From Kaustia mangrovi (GTDB taxonomy: Bacteria > Pseudomonadota > Alphaproteobacteria > Rhizobiales > Im1), in the NCBI RefSeq assembly GCF_015482775.1, contig NZ_CP058214.1, forward strand, positions 1,782,272 through 1,846,271: DNA of 64,000 bases, in the 5' to 3' direction. Positions 33,787 through 43,516 of the stretch are shown one piece after another. Position numbers and translations under genes: made by a program. A model generated the notes under the pieces. The model searched no databases, was not told where the DNA came from, and saw only the letters and a program-made list of their open reading frames with translations. Within the stretch, counting starts at the first letter, position 1, and every line of letters begins with the position of its first letter.

Positions 33787-36700
33787 TACTCCTTCTGGGC
33801 CTTGATGATGAGAAAGACGCGCTCGACCTCGTCCTTGTCGCCAAGCTCCCGGTAGAGGGATTGCTTGATGACGCGCTCCTTCGGTTCGACACCGCGCCAG
33901 CCGTCAGGCGCATTCGTCCTGACCGCCAGATCCAGCCGCAACGCCAGCTCTTCATCGTTCTCGAGGTTGTTGTAGAGGGCGCGCTTGCCGGGCGTGTCGA
34001 GGCGCGGCGGCGTGCTGTCGGCCTTGCCCGCATCGACGCGGTTAATCAACGCGGCGATTTGCCTGAGATATTCCTCGTACTGGATCGCCTTCTCGCGCCG
34101 GTTCCTGATGATCTCGCTCAGCAGTGCCGCCATGCTGTCATAGAAGGCAGGATCGTTCAGATGCTCCTTGATGATCTTGCTGCGAACGTTGTTCTCGATC
34201 GTCTCGGCGATGGCGTCCTTGTTGCCCTTCAGGCTGCCCAGCCGCGAGGCGATGGCATCGGCGATGCCAGATTTGACGATCAGGTCGAGCAGGCTGATTT
34301 CATCGAACGGAGAAATCTTCCTCGGCTCGTCCGCCTCGATATAGGTATCAATCAGGTGGCGCATGTCGGCTTCATACGCCTTCAGGTCGAGCGTTTCGCC
34401 GCTGGCGTTGCGGACGATGTCGCGAATGGCAAGGTAGTGCTCAACCCGGTCTTTGATCCGCTTGATGTCGGCCTGGTCGTACCCTGCTTCTTCCATCTCA
34501 TCGGCTATACCGGCATAGGCGCGCACAAGACTGGCGACGGTCTTGTAAAGCATCGCGCGCTGCGGCTCACGCTCCAGCAGGTCTGACGAGATTTCGGTGT
34601 TGCCGCAAAAATAGTGGATGTAGTCGAGATCGCCCTTCGGCGGCTCGACCGGCTCGCATAGCACTTCGATGGCTTCGAGCGCATCTTCCAGCCGCTCGCG
34701 GCCCTTCGTCAGGCGGTCCTGCAATAGCACTTCCGGCGAACCGCCAGGCGCGCTGTCATCCAGTTCGGACGAATAGACGGCAATCGCATTCTCGACCTTC
34801 TTGAACAGGTCCTTGTAATCGACGATGTAGCCGAACTCCTTGTCATCGCCGTCAAGCCTGTTGGTCCGGCAGATCGCCTGGAAGAGCCCGTGATCCTGCA
34901 TCGACTTGTCAATGTAGAGGTACGTGCAGGCCGGCGCGTCAAACCCGGTCAGCAGCTTGTCCACCACGATCAGCAGCTTCATGTTGGCCGGCTGCTTTAC
35001 GAACAGCACCTTCGCCTCGTCCTCGTAAGTTTCGGTCTTCGTCTTGCCGCCTTGCGGCACCACATCTTTCAGCAGCGCGGTGTAGGTGTTGTAGATGTAC
35101 TGCTTGTCGGTTTCGGTATTCGCGCCGATCTCCTCCCTGGTCACGTCCTGCGCATTCGGATTGTAGGAGGTGATGAGGGCGCACTTCCCTTTTAGCGTGG
35201 TGCTCTGAAACAGCTCGAAGTAGCGGCAGGCTTCAAAGATGCTCGACGCCACCAGAATGGCATTGCCGCGCTGGCTCGAAAGGCGCGGCTGGACGCTGAA
35301 GTCAAACAGCACATCCGCGACCACGCGGTTCATGCGCGAGCGCGAACTAAGCACGCTCTGCATCGTGCCCCAGCGCTTGCGCAGCTCGTCCTTCTGCCAG
35401 TCGTTGAGGCCTTTGGTCTTGGCCTCAAACCAGCCTTCGATCTTCTCTTCCGAGCCGAGGCGCTGATCGATGTCGCGGGCTTCATAGACAAGATCGAGCA
35501 CGACCTCGTCCTCGACCGCCTCGCTGAACTTGTAGGTATGAATGTAGCGGCCGAAGACTTCCAGCGTCGTCGCCCGGTCGCGTTTCAGCAGCGGCGTTCC
35601 GGTGAAGCCGACGAAAACGGCGTTCGGCATCATTGCCTTCATGGCGCGGTGCAGCTTGCCACTCTGGGTCCGGTGGCACTCGTCCACGAACACGAATATC
35701 TCGCCCACGGTCGGGCTCGGCTGCCCTTCCATGTCTTTGATCCAGGCGTCGAAGTCCTCGACATCGCGCTTGCCGAACTTGTGCACGAGCGAGCAGAGCA
35801 GCCGCGGCGTCGCTTCGCCGAGCTTGGCCAAAAGATCGCGCCCGCTCTTAGCCCGTGCGATCGGCTCGCCGACGCCCTCGAACACGCCTTCGATCTGCTT
35901 GTCGAGTTCATCGCGGTCGGTGATGATCGCAATGCGCGCGTTCGGATTGTTCTCAAGAATCCACTTCGCCAGCAGCACCATGACGATGCTCTTGCCGGAA
36001 CCCTGGGTGTGCCAGATGATGCCCCCCTCGCGGCGGCTCGCGAATTCCTGCGCTTCCTTAATCCCGAAATACTGGTGCGGGCGGGGCAGCTTCTTCACCC
36101 CGGCGTCGAACAGGATGAAATCCCGCATCAACTCGATCAGCCGCTCCTTGCGACAGAGCTTCGCAAGATACTTGTCCAGCTTGTAGCCGTCGTCCTCCTG
36201 CTCGTCCTCCTTCCACTTCAGGAAGTATTTCTCCGGCGTGCCGATGGCGCCGTATTGCAGCCCCTCGGTGTCATTGCCGGCGAAGACAAACTGCACCGTG
36301 GAAAAGAACCACGCATTGAATTCGGGCCGCTGGTTGGAGAGGCTCTGCCGGATACCATCGCCGATGCTGACGCGACTGTTCTTCAGTTCAAGCACGCCAA
36401 CGGCAATGCCGTTCACATACAGAACGAGATCGGGCCGCCGCTCATGGCCGCCATTTAACGTCACCTCTTCCGCAACAAAAAAATCGTTCTTGAGCGGCTC
36501 TTTCCAGTCGATCAGGTGCACGGTTTCGGACGGCTTGCCCGCCTCGACCTTCACGGCCACTCCATAGCGCAAGAGCCCATAGACGGCCTCGTTGTTGGCA
36601 TAAAGGCTCCGGCTGCTATTGGTCGCCTCGGTCCGCAGCCGCAGCAGCGCGGCGCTGATTTGCGCCGCCGTATAACCCCGCCCATCAAGCCAGGCGGTGA

Positions 36701-36833
36701 GATGCTCTTCTTCAATGTCGCTGTTGCCGGCCCGGTCCGACCAGTCGCCGAGAAAGCGATAGCCAAGTTGATCGCGAAAAAGCTCAATCACGCGCCGCTG
36801 GGTTGCCCTCTCCGCCTTACGCACATCGCTCAT
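33783..36833 (-). CDS. hsdR: Type I restriction enzyme R subunit
   Basis: 1016 residues. The nuclease has D135 in RRPDLVL and E149-L-K151 in GVLELKN. The motor has Walker A HTQGSGKS (K281) and DECH at 384-387, then the second RecA-like domain with LLIVVDKLLTGFDAPACTYL and AICRTNRLDGDDKEFGYIVD. The C-terminal ~200 residues are the helical HsdM-binding region. The start at 36833 has GAGAGGAA upstream and overlaps the preceding gene by four bases. HsdR translocates DNA and cuts it when the HsdMS recognition site is unmethylated. Confidence 0.95.
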   Translation of the reverse strand: MSDVRKAERATQRRVIELFRDQLGYRFLGDWSDRAGNSDIEEEHLTAWLDGRGYTAAQISAALLRLRTEATNSSRSLYANNEAVYGLLRYGVAVKVEAGKPSETVHLIDWKEPLKNDFFVAEEVTLNGGHERRPDLVLYVNGIAVGVLELKNSRVSIGDGIRQSLSNQRPEFNAWFFSTVQFVFAGNDTEGLQYGAIGTPEKYFLKWKEDEQEDDGYKLDKYLAKLCRKERLIELMRDFILFDAGVKKLPRPHQYFGIKEAQEFASRREGGIIWHTQGSGKSIVMVLLAKWILENNPNARIAIITDRDELDKQIEGVFEGVGEPIARAKSGRDLLAKLGEATPRLLCSLVHKFGKRDVEDFDAWIKDMEGQPSPTVGEIFVFVDECHRTQSGKLHRAMKAMMPNAVFVGFTGTPLLKRDRATTLEVFGRYIHTYKFSEAVEDEVVLDLVYEARDIDQRLGSEEKIEGWFEAKTKGLNDWQKDELRKRWGTMQSVLSSRSRMNRVVADVLFDFSVQPRLSSQRGNAILVASSIFEACRYFELFQSTTLKGKCALITSYNPNAQDVTREEIGANTETDKQYIYNTYTALLKDVVPQGGKTKTETYEDEAKVLFVKQPANMKLLIVVDKLLTGFDAPACTYLYIDKSMQDHGLFQAICRTNRLDGDDKEFGYIVDYKDLFKKVENAIAVYSSELDDSAPGGSPEVLLQDRLTKGRERLEDALEAIEVLCEPVEPPKGDLDYIHYFCGNTEISSDLLEREPQRAMLYKTVASLVRAYAGIADEMEEAGYDQADIKRIKDRVEHYLAIRDIVRNASGETLDLKAYEADMRHLIDTYIEADEPRKISPFDEISLLDLIVKSGIADAIASRLGSLKGNKDAIAETIENNVRSKIIKEHLNDPAFYDSMAALLSEIIRNRREKAIQYEEYLRQIAALINRVDAGKADSTPPRLDTPGKRALYNNLENDEELALRLDLAVRTNAPDGWRGVEPKERVIKQSLYRELGDKDEVERVFLIIKAQKEY

Positions 36834-38781
36834 GCTGGTTCCTCTCGAGCAAGGATTTCCGTCTGCACATAGCGCTTGAACTCCGGCACCGAAACGAAGC
36901 AGCGATATCCTGCCTGGTTCGCGATGGCGATTACGTCGCTACCTTCGTTGAGCAGCAGCGCGACCGGCTGGCTGAGCTCTTCCTGTATGCCGTTCGGCCA
37001 GGCAAGGTCGAAGACGGCCTTCTGCACCCCACTCTCGGGATCGGCGCAGTCGAAGGCGAGAACCCCGCGCGGATGGCCTTGCGATTCGATCCAATCATTG
37101 ACCGCTTCGAGCTCGTCCTCTTCCTCCTCGCTGGCGATCCCGCCAATAGGCAAGTCGCGCGACGGCGCAGGTGTCGGAGCACCGGAAAGCCAGCGGTTGT
37201 CACCATGCAGAAGCGCTTCCATCCGCGTGTTGACTTCAGCGGCAAGCAATTCCTTGCGTACTTCGAGAAAGTCGCGGAACCGATCCATCTTCCAAAGCGC
37301 GGGGTCAGCCGGAATCCATTGGGAGGCGAGCGCGCCGGGATGGGCTTTCTCGACTTCCGGAAAGTATCCCTCGGGCAACCTGTCGCTGATGACCAGATTG
37401 GTGTCTTTGGTCAGAAAACAGAAGTTCGCAAGCGCATTCACCTCAGCGCGTTTGAAGTCGCGCTTGTAAAGTTGCGACTTCGGAAAGATGTGATGGACTT
37501 CGAGGCTACTCATTTTGCCGAGCATGCCGGCCTTCAGCGGCAGCCCGGAACCCCAATCCTTTGCTTCACCCATGCGTGTCAGCAGGTAAAGCACAGGGTA
37601 AAAGCGCGCACCGAGACTCCAGCCGGTGAAGTGCCCCGGCTCAACGCGCAAGCTGCCGTGCCACAAGCGAAGTTGCTCCAGCAACTTATCGAGGCCGCCA
37701 TCCGGTCCTTCCAACGCAGCGAGGTCTTGGTCAATGGAAGACTCTACCGAACCGGAAAACCGTCCCCACATCCCGGCCTGCACGAACCAAAAGAGCAGCT
37801 TGTCGCGTTCCTGCTCATTCATCTGGCCACTGCGTTGGTCCAGATAGCGGACCATGACGGGGATAGCGAACCGACCGAACAGCACCTGATCGTGATCCAG
37901 ACCGAGGCGCCCGCCGATCATGTTCAGGCAGCGGTCGATATGCTTGTTCGCTCGCTTCAGCCCGTCTTGAATTTCCTCAGCGCTCTTGTCATGCAGGAAT
38001 TGAAATTTGGCTTCGCCTGTGAGCGCGGTATTCACCGACCGCAGCAGCCGGTCGAGATTGAAATTATAGCCTGCCACCGACCAGTCCTTGAGCTTCGCCT
38101 TCATCGTGTCACGAGCTTCCGGCCAGTCGGAGCAAATTTTCGCAAGCGCAAGATCGCCCTTCGATAGCTTGGTTCCCCGCTATTAACGCGGTTGAATATG
38201 TCTACCACGACTTCGAGCGTCTTGTCGGCGCCGGTGACTTCCTCGATGTGCAGGTCGGTTTCAAGAATGCCTAGTAGCCGGGAAATCCGCCCGGAATATT
38301 TCACCGCTCTTGTACCGATATCCGGGTGCTCTGCGAGCTGTTCGACAAGCTGCTCATGGCCCTCATGCCCCCGGCTCATGAGCTCTGTGACATCGATCCA
38401 GAGCGGATCGTCCTTCATCTTGACCGGCTGGTAGAACGCGAACGTCTCGGCCTCCAGATGAAAGCGCAACCCTGTGAACGCCTGAGCATTGCCGTCGAAG
38501 AACTGCGGGGGCCGTCCTCGCACGACGCCATAAAGCGAAGTCATGCGCTGCTGGCCGTCCAGCAGCAACTTCACCACACCGGCAGCCAACGGGCCGTCAC
38601 CACGATGGGCAGCGGTCTGGGACTCTGTTGCCCATACCAGAAGGCCGCCGACAGGATGCCGACGATACAGCGAATCGAATAAGCCTCGCACCTGATCCCG
38701 GTTCCAGACGTAACCCCGCTGGAACTCAGGAAGCGCCATGTGCCCATTGTCGATGTGATCAAGAATCGTCGAAATCTTCAT
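36830..38781 (-). pseudogene. DUF262/HNH (GmrSD-like) nuclease gene split by one-base frameshift
   Basis: The first reading frame (38781 to 38101) carries the DUF262 landmarks PEFQRGYVWNRDQV and LLLDGQQRMTSLYG. After IFNRVNSG it leaves the family sequence. In the frame one base over, the text continues GTKLSKGDLALAKICSDWPE and runs into a second open frame (38104 to 36830) with HNH motif LEVHHIFPKSQL and VNALANFCFLT. One G is missing from the run at 38181-38184 (CCCC on the plus strand). The span, 1952 bases, is one short of 651 codons. Repaired, it is about 650 residues, as for DUF262-HNH proteins related to GmrSD, which cut modified DNA. It overlaps both hsdS and hsdR. Confidence 0.82.
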
Positions 38782-39935
38782 ACCAGCCGCACCCTCCCCG
38801 TCAGCAGCTCCTGCATCATGCCTTTTTTGAGCTGGCGAGCTTTCTCAAGGCGAGTGTCAAGCGCTTCCAACTCGGCATCCAAATCGCTCAAGACTGTTGA
38901 AATAGCGGCCTGCTCATTGCGAGTAGGTGGCAGTTTTACTCGGTAAGCATGGGCGTCGTTTCGGTTTAAGGTTGGAACACCCGAGCCACTCGCGAAGCGC
39001 GCAAAACCGATGAACTCGTACAAATAAAAGATAAACTTGGGATCGTTTCCATTGAATTGAGTTACCCAAAGTGTCGTATTGTGCGGCCAAAAATCATTAT
39101 CAATAAAAAATACTCTTCCCAATGTGCCTGAACGCCCCGTCACAACGCCCGGTCCTTTTACCATGTACTCTCGATGTGAGTTCAGCACGCCATTCGAATA
39201 AGCAACAGGGAATGGGCCATCCTCAAGTCGAGAGTTGGGAAGGTCGAAACCACGTTGCAGAGGCGCTACTTTCGCAAGCTGAGCTTCATGCCATTCCCCG
39301 TCGAACCCTGGAAGCCGCCTTCGACCGGCAAGCAGTTCCTGCATCGCGCCCTGCTTGACCAGGCGCTTCTTCGCAATCAGTTGTTCAAGTGAATCGATGA
39401 GGGCATCGGCGTCGCGTACAGCTTCTGTGATTGCCTCCTGTTCAATGCGAGAAGGGAGAGCTATCGCCATTCTCGCGATCATCTCGCGGCGCACAGAATC
39501 TACAGATGACTTGGCCGTCATCTGCATTATGCGGTCATAGAAGTTGGACGCGAATACCAGATAGAAATAGTACGCGGAAATCCGTTCAGAAAAGTCGGAA
39601 ATCACGTAAACGCGCTGATGCGCATCGAACTTGCCATTTATGTAGTGAAATATCTTTCCCGTTCCAACACCATCCCCGGCAGTGAGTACGGCTTCTTTAT
39701 CGAAGGAATAACTGTTTATGCGCTCGACCTTCTGTGAGCGAACGAAGAATGGGTAGTCGCCGCCTTCAACACGATCCTGAGTGTTCCGGCCTCCTGTGGT
39801 GATCGTAGCTAGGTCTTCGACATAAGCTGCATTCCAATCCGAGGGGATTGAACCAGCATCCGTATCCTTGAAATGGAATTTCGCTTCGGCACACCGCCGC
39901 GCCGTGTCTGCCCGTACTGCTAAGTCGTTCACCAC
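38778..39935 (-). CDS. hsdS: Type I restriction enzyme specificity subunit S
   Basis: 385 residues with two target-recognition domains (about 20-160 and 215-345), each followed by a conserved helix: LEQLIAKKRLVKQGAMQELL and LEKARQLKKGMMQELLTGRV. The second half begins LPGFDGEWHEAQL. The start is inside hsdM by seven bases and the stop overlaps the DUF262 gene by four. HsdS reads the bipartite DNA site for both methylation and cutting. The variable domains cannot be assigned a sequence by eye. Confidence 0.94.
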   Translation of the reverse strand: MVNDLAVRADTARRCAEAKFHFKDTDAGSIPSDWNAAYVEDLATITTGGRNTQDRVEGGDYPFFVRSQKVERINSYSFDKEAVLTAGDGVGTGKIFHYINGKFDAHQRVYVISDFSERISAYYFYLVFASNFYDRIMQMTAKSSVDSVRREMIARMAIALPSRIEQEAITEAVRDADALIDSLEQLIAKKRLVKQGAMQELLAGRRRLPGFDGEWHEAQLAKVAPLQRGFDLPNSRLEDGPFPVAYSNGVLNSHREYMVKGPGVVTGRSGTLGRVFFIDNDFWPHNTTLWVTQFNGNDPKFIFYLYEFIGFARFASGSGVPTLNRNDAHAYRVKLPPTRNEQAAISTVLSDLDAELEALDTRLEKARQLKKGMMQELLTGRVRLV

Positions 39936-42337
39936 GCGAACCCCATCCGTTCCAGATGTTGATCCACCTTCGATTCCAAGTTTGCTACGCGCGCCGTTAT
40001 GTCCGGCAGGGTAATCTCATACCGCTCGGCGAGAACCTTGACCCGCTCGGCCAGCGAATGGCTGATGCGGTCCATCTCGTCCTCGATCATCGCCTGAACC
40101 GAAGCGAGCCACTTGTCATCGACGGCAAGCGCCTTAATCTCGTCGGCCGTCAGTTCGGGATATTTATCATAGGCGGCCTTGTCGAGCGCAACCTCGGCTT
40201 CCTTGATCCTCTTCTTCAGATCGCTCTCGCTGTTGAATAACTTCAGCCAGTTCCTCAGCGCGGCCTCTTCTTCAGCGGCGTCAGTGTCCCCTTTGATCTC
40301 CTTCAGGCGTGCATTGACGTTGCCCTTGTTGACCTTTTCGAGCTCAGCGAAAGCGCCGTCTTCGCCGCCCTGCTCTTCCTCCAGGTCGGTTTTCTCGGCC
40401 TCTACGATTTCCAGCTCCCTGGCCATCCGGTCAATCTTGGCCTGTTCATCAGCGAAGAACCGCGCAACGACATATTCCTTCGGCACGAGGTCGCAGGCCC
40501 AGCCTTTGTCCTTCTGCTTGCCGTTTTTACCTTCTTCGATGATCCGGTACGTTTCGGCTTTCCAGCCGTCGGCCGCGAGCAGATAGCAATCGTCCTGCAT
40601 CGTCTCCGACCAGTAATCCATCAGGTGCTGATAGATATCGTACTTATCGACCAGCGGCTTGCCGGTGTAGTGAGCGAGCGAATCCTCTGAGATATCGAAG
40701 ATCACCTGCTTGGGATCGCAGCCGGCGTCGAGACCCATGAGATACGATGCCGTGCGCTCACGCCACTGGTCGTAGTGCGCGCGCATCGCTTCGCGGAACG
40801 CGACGAATTCCGGGTGCGCGAAAATCGTCGGACGGACATCGGTTTTGTCTATCTTGAGCTCGAAATAACCAGGTCGGCATTCGCCAATCAGGTCTTGCTT
40901 CATCGTTGGGTAGACATCCCAGTAGGGTTGCAGGGCATCGACATCGGCGGCGGGGATGCCGCCGCGCAGATGCCCCTCGATATCCTGCCGGTCCTCTTCC
41001 TTCTGGCTGTCGATGTAGCGGGGCAGGTTGAGGTTGAAATCGTTCTTCTTTTCAATCTCTTCCAGCGGCACCATGCGGGCATAGCCGGGAACGTCCTTGC
41101 CCTTCCAGAAGGTATCGACGATGCGATGGATGTCCTGGGAACGAAGCCGGTTCTTAGGACCGTCCTTGATGAAGCCTTGACTGGCGTCGATCATGAAAAT
41201 GCCCTTGCGGGCGTGAGCGCCTTCCTTGTCGATCACGACAATGCAGGCGGGAATGCCGGTGCCGTAAAACAGGTTGGCCGGCAGGCCGATGATCGCGCGG
41301 ATGTAGCCCTTGCGCACGAGCTTGCGGCGAATTTCCGCCTCGGCGTTGCCGCGGAACAGAACGCCGTGCGGCAGAATGCACGCGCCTTTGCCCGTGCTCT
41401 TCAGGGAACGGATGATATGCAGGAGGTAGGCGTAGTCGCCCTGCTTGGCCGGCGGAGTGCCGTAACCTTTGAACCGCTCATACGGATCATTTGCGGGATC
41501 GAGACCGGTGGTCCACCGCTTGTCGCTGAACGGAGGATTAGCGACGACGTAGTCAAAGGTCTTTAGGCCTTCGCCATCCAAAAACTTGGGGTCGGCCAGC
41601 GAGTTACCCTGCCGGATTTCGGCAGTCGGGTAGTCGTGCAGGATCATGTTCATACGGGCGAGACCACTCGTCGCAGCATCCTTTTCCTGCCCGTACAAGG
41701 TGACTGAAGTCCCGGCCTGGTCTCCTACCTTCAGCAGCAGAGAGCCCGAGCCGCACGTCGGGTCATACACGGTGGTCTGGGAGCTGGTGGCGGCATCCTT
41801 GATACCAAGCAACTGCGACATCACACGGCTAACCTCAGACGGCGTGTAAAACTGCCCCTTGCTCTTGCCACTCTCGGTCGCGAAGTGACGCATGAGATAT
41901 TCATAGGCATCGCCCAGAATATCATCGCCGTCCGCGCGGTTGCCCTTGAAATCGAGGGAAGGGCTTTCGAAGATCGCAATCAGGTTGGTGAGACGATCGG
42001 CCTTCTCCTTCCCGTCGCCGAGCTTCACCGAGTCGTTGAAGTCAGGGAAGTCGGCCTGTGAGAGCTGCTGGTTCTCGCTCGCAAGCGGGGCGATGATCTT
42101 CTTGTTGATCTGGTCGCCAATATCCGGCTTTCCCTTGAGCGCCACCATGTCGGCGAAACTTGCGCCATCCGGTACGGTGATCGGGGCGTAGGGCTCGCCT
42201 GCATACTTGTCGCTGATGTATTTGATGAACAGCAGCGAGAGCACGTAGTCCTTATATTGGCTCGCATCCATGCCGCCGCGAAGCGCGTCGCAGCTTGCCC
42301 AGAGCGAACGATAGATTTCAGATTTCTTTATTGCCAT
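39929..42337 (-). CDS. hsdM: Type I restriction-modification DNA methyltransferase subunit M
   Basis: 802 residues from ATG at 42337 (MAIKKSEIYRSLW, the usual HsdM N terminus; a longer frame starts at 42373). Motif I DPTCGSGS at 192-199 and motif IV NPPF at 267-270 mark an N6-adenine methyltransferase, preceded by GQFYTPSEVSRVM. The C-terminal ~200 residues are rich in Glu, Lys and Ala, with coiled-coil potential, longer than in EcoKI HsdM. First enzyme gene of the operon hsdM-hsdS-DUF262-hsdR-peptidase. Its start overlaps the small RHH gene by 20 bases. Confidence 0.94.
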   Translation of the reverse strand: MAIKKSEIYRSLWASCDALRGGMDASQYKDYVLSLLFIKYISDKYAGEPYAPITVPDGASFADMVALKGKPDIGDQINKKIIAPLASENQQLSQADFPDFNDSVKLGDGKEKADRLTNLIAIFESPSLDFKGNRADGDDILGDAYEYLMRHFATESGKSKGQFYTPSEVSRVMSQLLGIKDAATSSQTTVYDPTCGSGSLLLKVGDQAGTSVTLYGQEKDAATSGLARMNMILHDYPTAEIRQGNSLADPKFLDGEGLKTFDYVVANPPFSDKRWTTGLDPANDPYERFKGYGTPPAKQGDYAYLLHIIRSLKSTGKGACILPHGVLFRGNAEAEIRRKLVRKGYIRAIIGLPANLFYGTGIPACIVVIDKEGAHARKGIFMIDASQGFIKDGPKNRLRSQDIHRIVDTFWKGKDVPGYARMVPLEEIEKKNDFNLNLPRYIDSQKEEDRQDIEGHLRGGIPAADVDALQPYWDVYPTMKQDLIGECRPGYFELKIDKTDVRPTIFAHPEFVAFREAMRAHYDQWRERTASYLMGLDAGCDPKQVIFDISEDSLAHYTGKPLVDKYDIYQHLMDYWSETMQDDCYLLAADGWKAETYRIIEEGKNGKQKDKGWACDLVPKEYVVARFFADEQAKIDRMARELEIVEAEKTDLEEEQGGEDGAFAELEKVNKGNVNARLKEIKGDTDAAEEEAALRNWLKLFNSESDLKKRIKEAEVALDKAAYDKYPELTADEIKALAVDDKWLASVQAMIEDEMDRISHSLAERVKVLAERYEITLPDITARVANLESKVDQHLERMGFAW

Positions 42338-42524
42338 GCGACCCCATCGTATTCTTGTTGGTCGAGTCGGCAACGACTTGCGACCGCTTTTGGTCGCTCA
42401 CGTATGAGCGCATAAATTCGCGTATCACTTGCGCGGCCGGCTTGTCTTCGGCACGGCAGGCGGCCACGAACTGCTCGCGCAGCTCACGCTGTACCCTGAT
42501 GCGTAGCCCGACATCCTTTTCCAT
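42318..42524 (-). CDS. Small ribbon-helix-helix-like regulator leading the R-M operon
   Basis: 68 residues. The N-terminal half LRIRVQRELREQFVAACRAE followed by DKPAAQVIREFMRSYV has the strand-helix-helix pattern of CopG/MetJ-type proteins. It overlaps the hsdM start by 20 bases, so it is the first gene of the operon. Twenty-two bases upstream is a perfect 14-bp palindrome, a good candidate for its own binding site. The likely role is autorepression and timing of restriction expression, by analogy with controller proteins of R-M systems. No toxin partner is seen beside it. Confidence 0.72.
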   Translation of the reverse strand: MEKDVGLRIRVQRELREQFVAACRAEDKPAAQVIREFMRSYVSDQKRSQVVADSTNKNTMGSHGNKEI

Positions 42525-42545
42525 CGGTGCAGTGTAGCCAATGGA

Positions 42546-42559
42546 TACACATATGTGTA
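42546..42559. promoter_or_regulatory. Perfect 14-bp palindrome TACACATATGTGTA before the R-M operon
   Basis: The palindrome lies directly upstream of the RHH gene. TACACT nearer the gene (minus strand, about 42530-42535) could serve as a -10 box, so a bound dimer would overlap the promoter. RHH proteins bind such short AT-centred palindromes. Confidence 0.55.
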
Positions 42560-42652
42560 GGAGAAAGTGGGGTGTCGTGTAACCCCACTATATCCGCGGT
42601 CGAAATCACGACCCTTGCGTCGGCGCGTCGGACGGATCAGTCCGCCTTGTCT

Positions 42653-43516
42653 TCAGATCGCTCTCGCGACGGAGGCGTAAGGCATAAGAAAAACTCTTAG
42701 CTCTCCTACCACGTCGCCCAATTCGCCAGGATTCACGGAAAGGTCTTCGACAAAGGCGCGCCACTGCCGCTGCTTCTGTTCATCCGCCGCAAATGCCGGG
42801 GTGAGCGCATCGGGCAGCTCGGTCGGTATCGGTGTCTTGCGCCGCGCGAAAGTCGCCGCGATAGCCTGCGCAAGCCTGTCATCATCGAAGCTGAACGACC
42901 GGCTGAGAACCCAGATGTCGTAGAAGTCCTTCATCCGGCTGTTCGCCCGGCCCAGCGCCACCATCGCCTGGAATTTCTCGGCGATGACCGTCTCTCGCGC
43001 ATAGGCACGCAGCCTCGGCGGGGGGAAGTCGAGCATGGCGGGGTAGTCGACGACTTCCGCTCCAGGCTCCAGCGCATCGCCAAAGCCGATGTCGATCGTG
43101 AGGTTGATCTGGGCGCCGCCGACCGAAGCGATCGCACGCAGCCGGAGACCGCCATAGTCGAGCTCCTCGCGAATGCGATCGATGCGGAGCGTGTCTGGAT
43201 CGAACACGACGCCGTCTTCGGCGTCCTGAGCGAGGATGTCCCGGAACGTCGCCAGCATCGCGGCTTCGCTCGGGTCACCGAACCCCAGCAGATCGAGATC
43301 GCGCGTCCCGCGGTGCGGATCGTCGAACCAGCTCATCATCAGCATCGCGCCTTTCAGCACGAAGCGGTCGGCTTGGGGTGACTGGCTGAGCCGGAACAGG
43401 AGGCGCTCCAGCGCAAAGCGCGTGAGCACCAGATCGAAGCTCTGTCCCTTCGCCTTGGAGAGGTTGAGGAGCCGCGCGCGCACCGAGGCGCCAATATTCT
43501 TCATCTCCTTAGCCAT
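42653..43516 (-). CDS. abiEii: AbiEii nucleotidyltransferase toxin
   Basis: 287 residues. FVLKGAMLMMSWFDDPHRGT followed by RDLDLLGFG is the AbiEii nucleotidyltransferase active-site region (K-G-x-hydrophobic, then R-x-x-D-x-D). The later AYARETVIAEKFQAMVALGR and SRMKDFYDIWVLSR are also typical (the Lys and D-x-x-D-hydrophobic motif). AbiEii transfers nucleotides to cellular RNA, which stops growth during phage infection. It overlaps the antitoxin gene by eight bases, as in other abiE operons. Confidence 0.93.
   Translation of the reverse strand: MAKEMKNIGASVRARLLNLSKAKGQSFDLVLTRFALERLLFRLSQSPQADRFVLKGAMLMMSWFDDPHRGTRDLDLLGFGDPSEAAMLATFRDILAQDAEDGVVFDPDTLRIDRIREELDYGGLRLRAIASVGGAQINLTIDIGFGDALEPGAEVVDYPAMLDFPPPRLRAYARETVIAEKFQAMVALGRANSRMKDFYDIWVLSRSFSFDDDRLAQAIAATFARRKTPIPTELPDALTPAFAADEQKQRQWRAFVEDLSVNPGELGDVVGELRVFLMPYASVARAI

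Noticed and set aside
38181..38184. Phase-variable homopolymer switching the DUF262 gene
   Set aside because: The run is only four G long, too short for frequent slippage. Sequence error or a fixed mutation is more likely.
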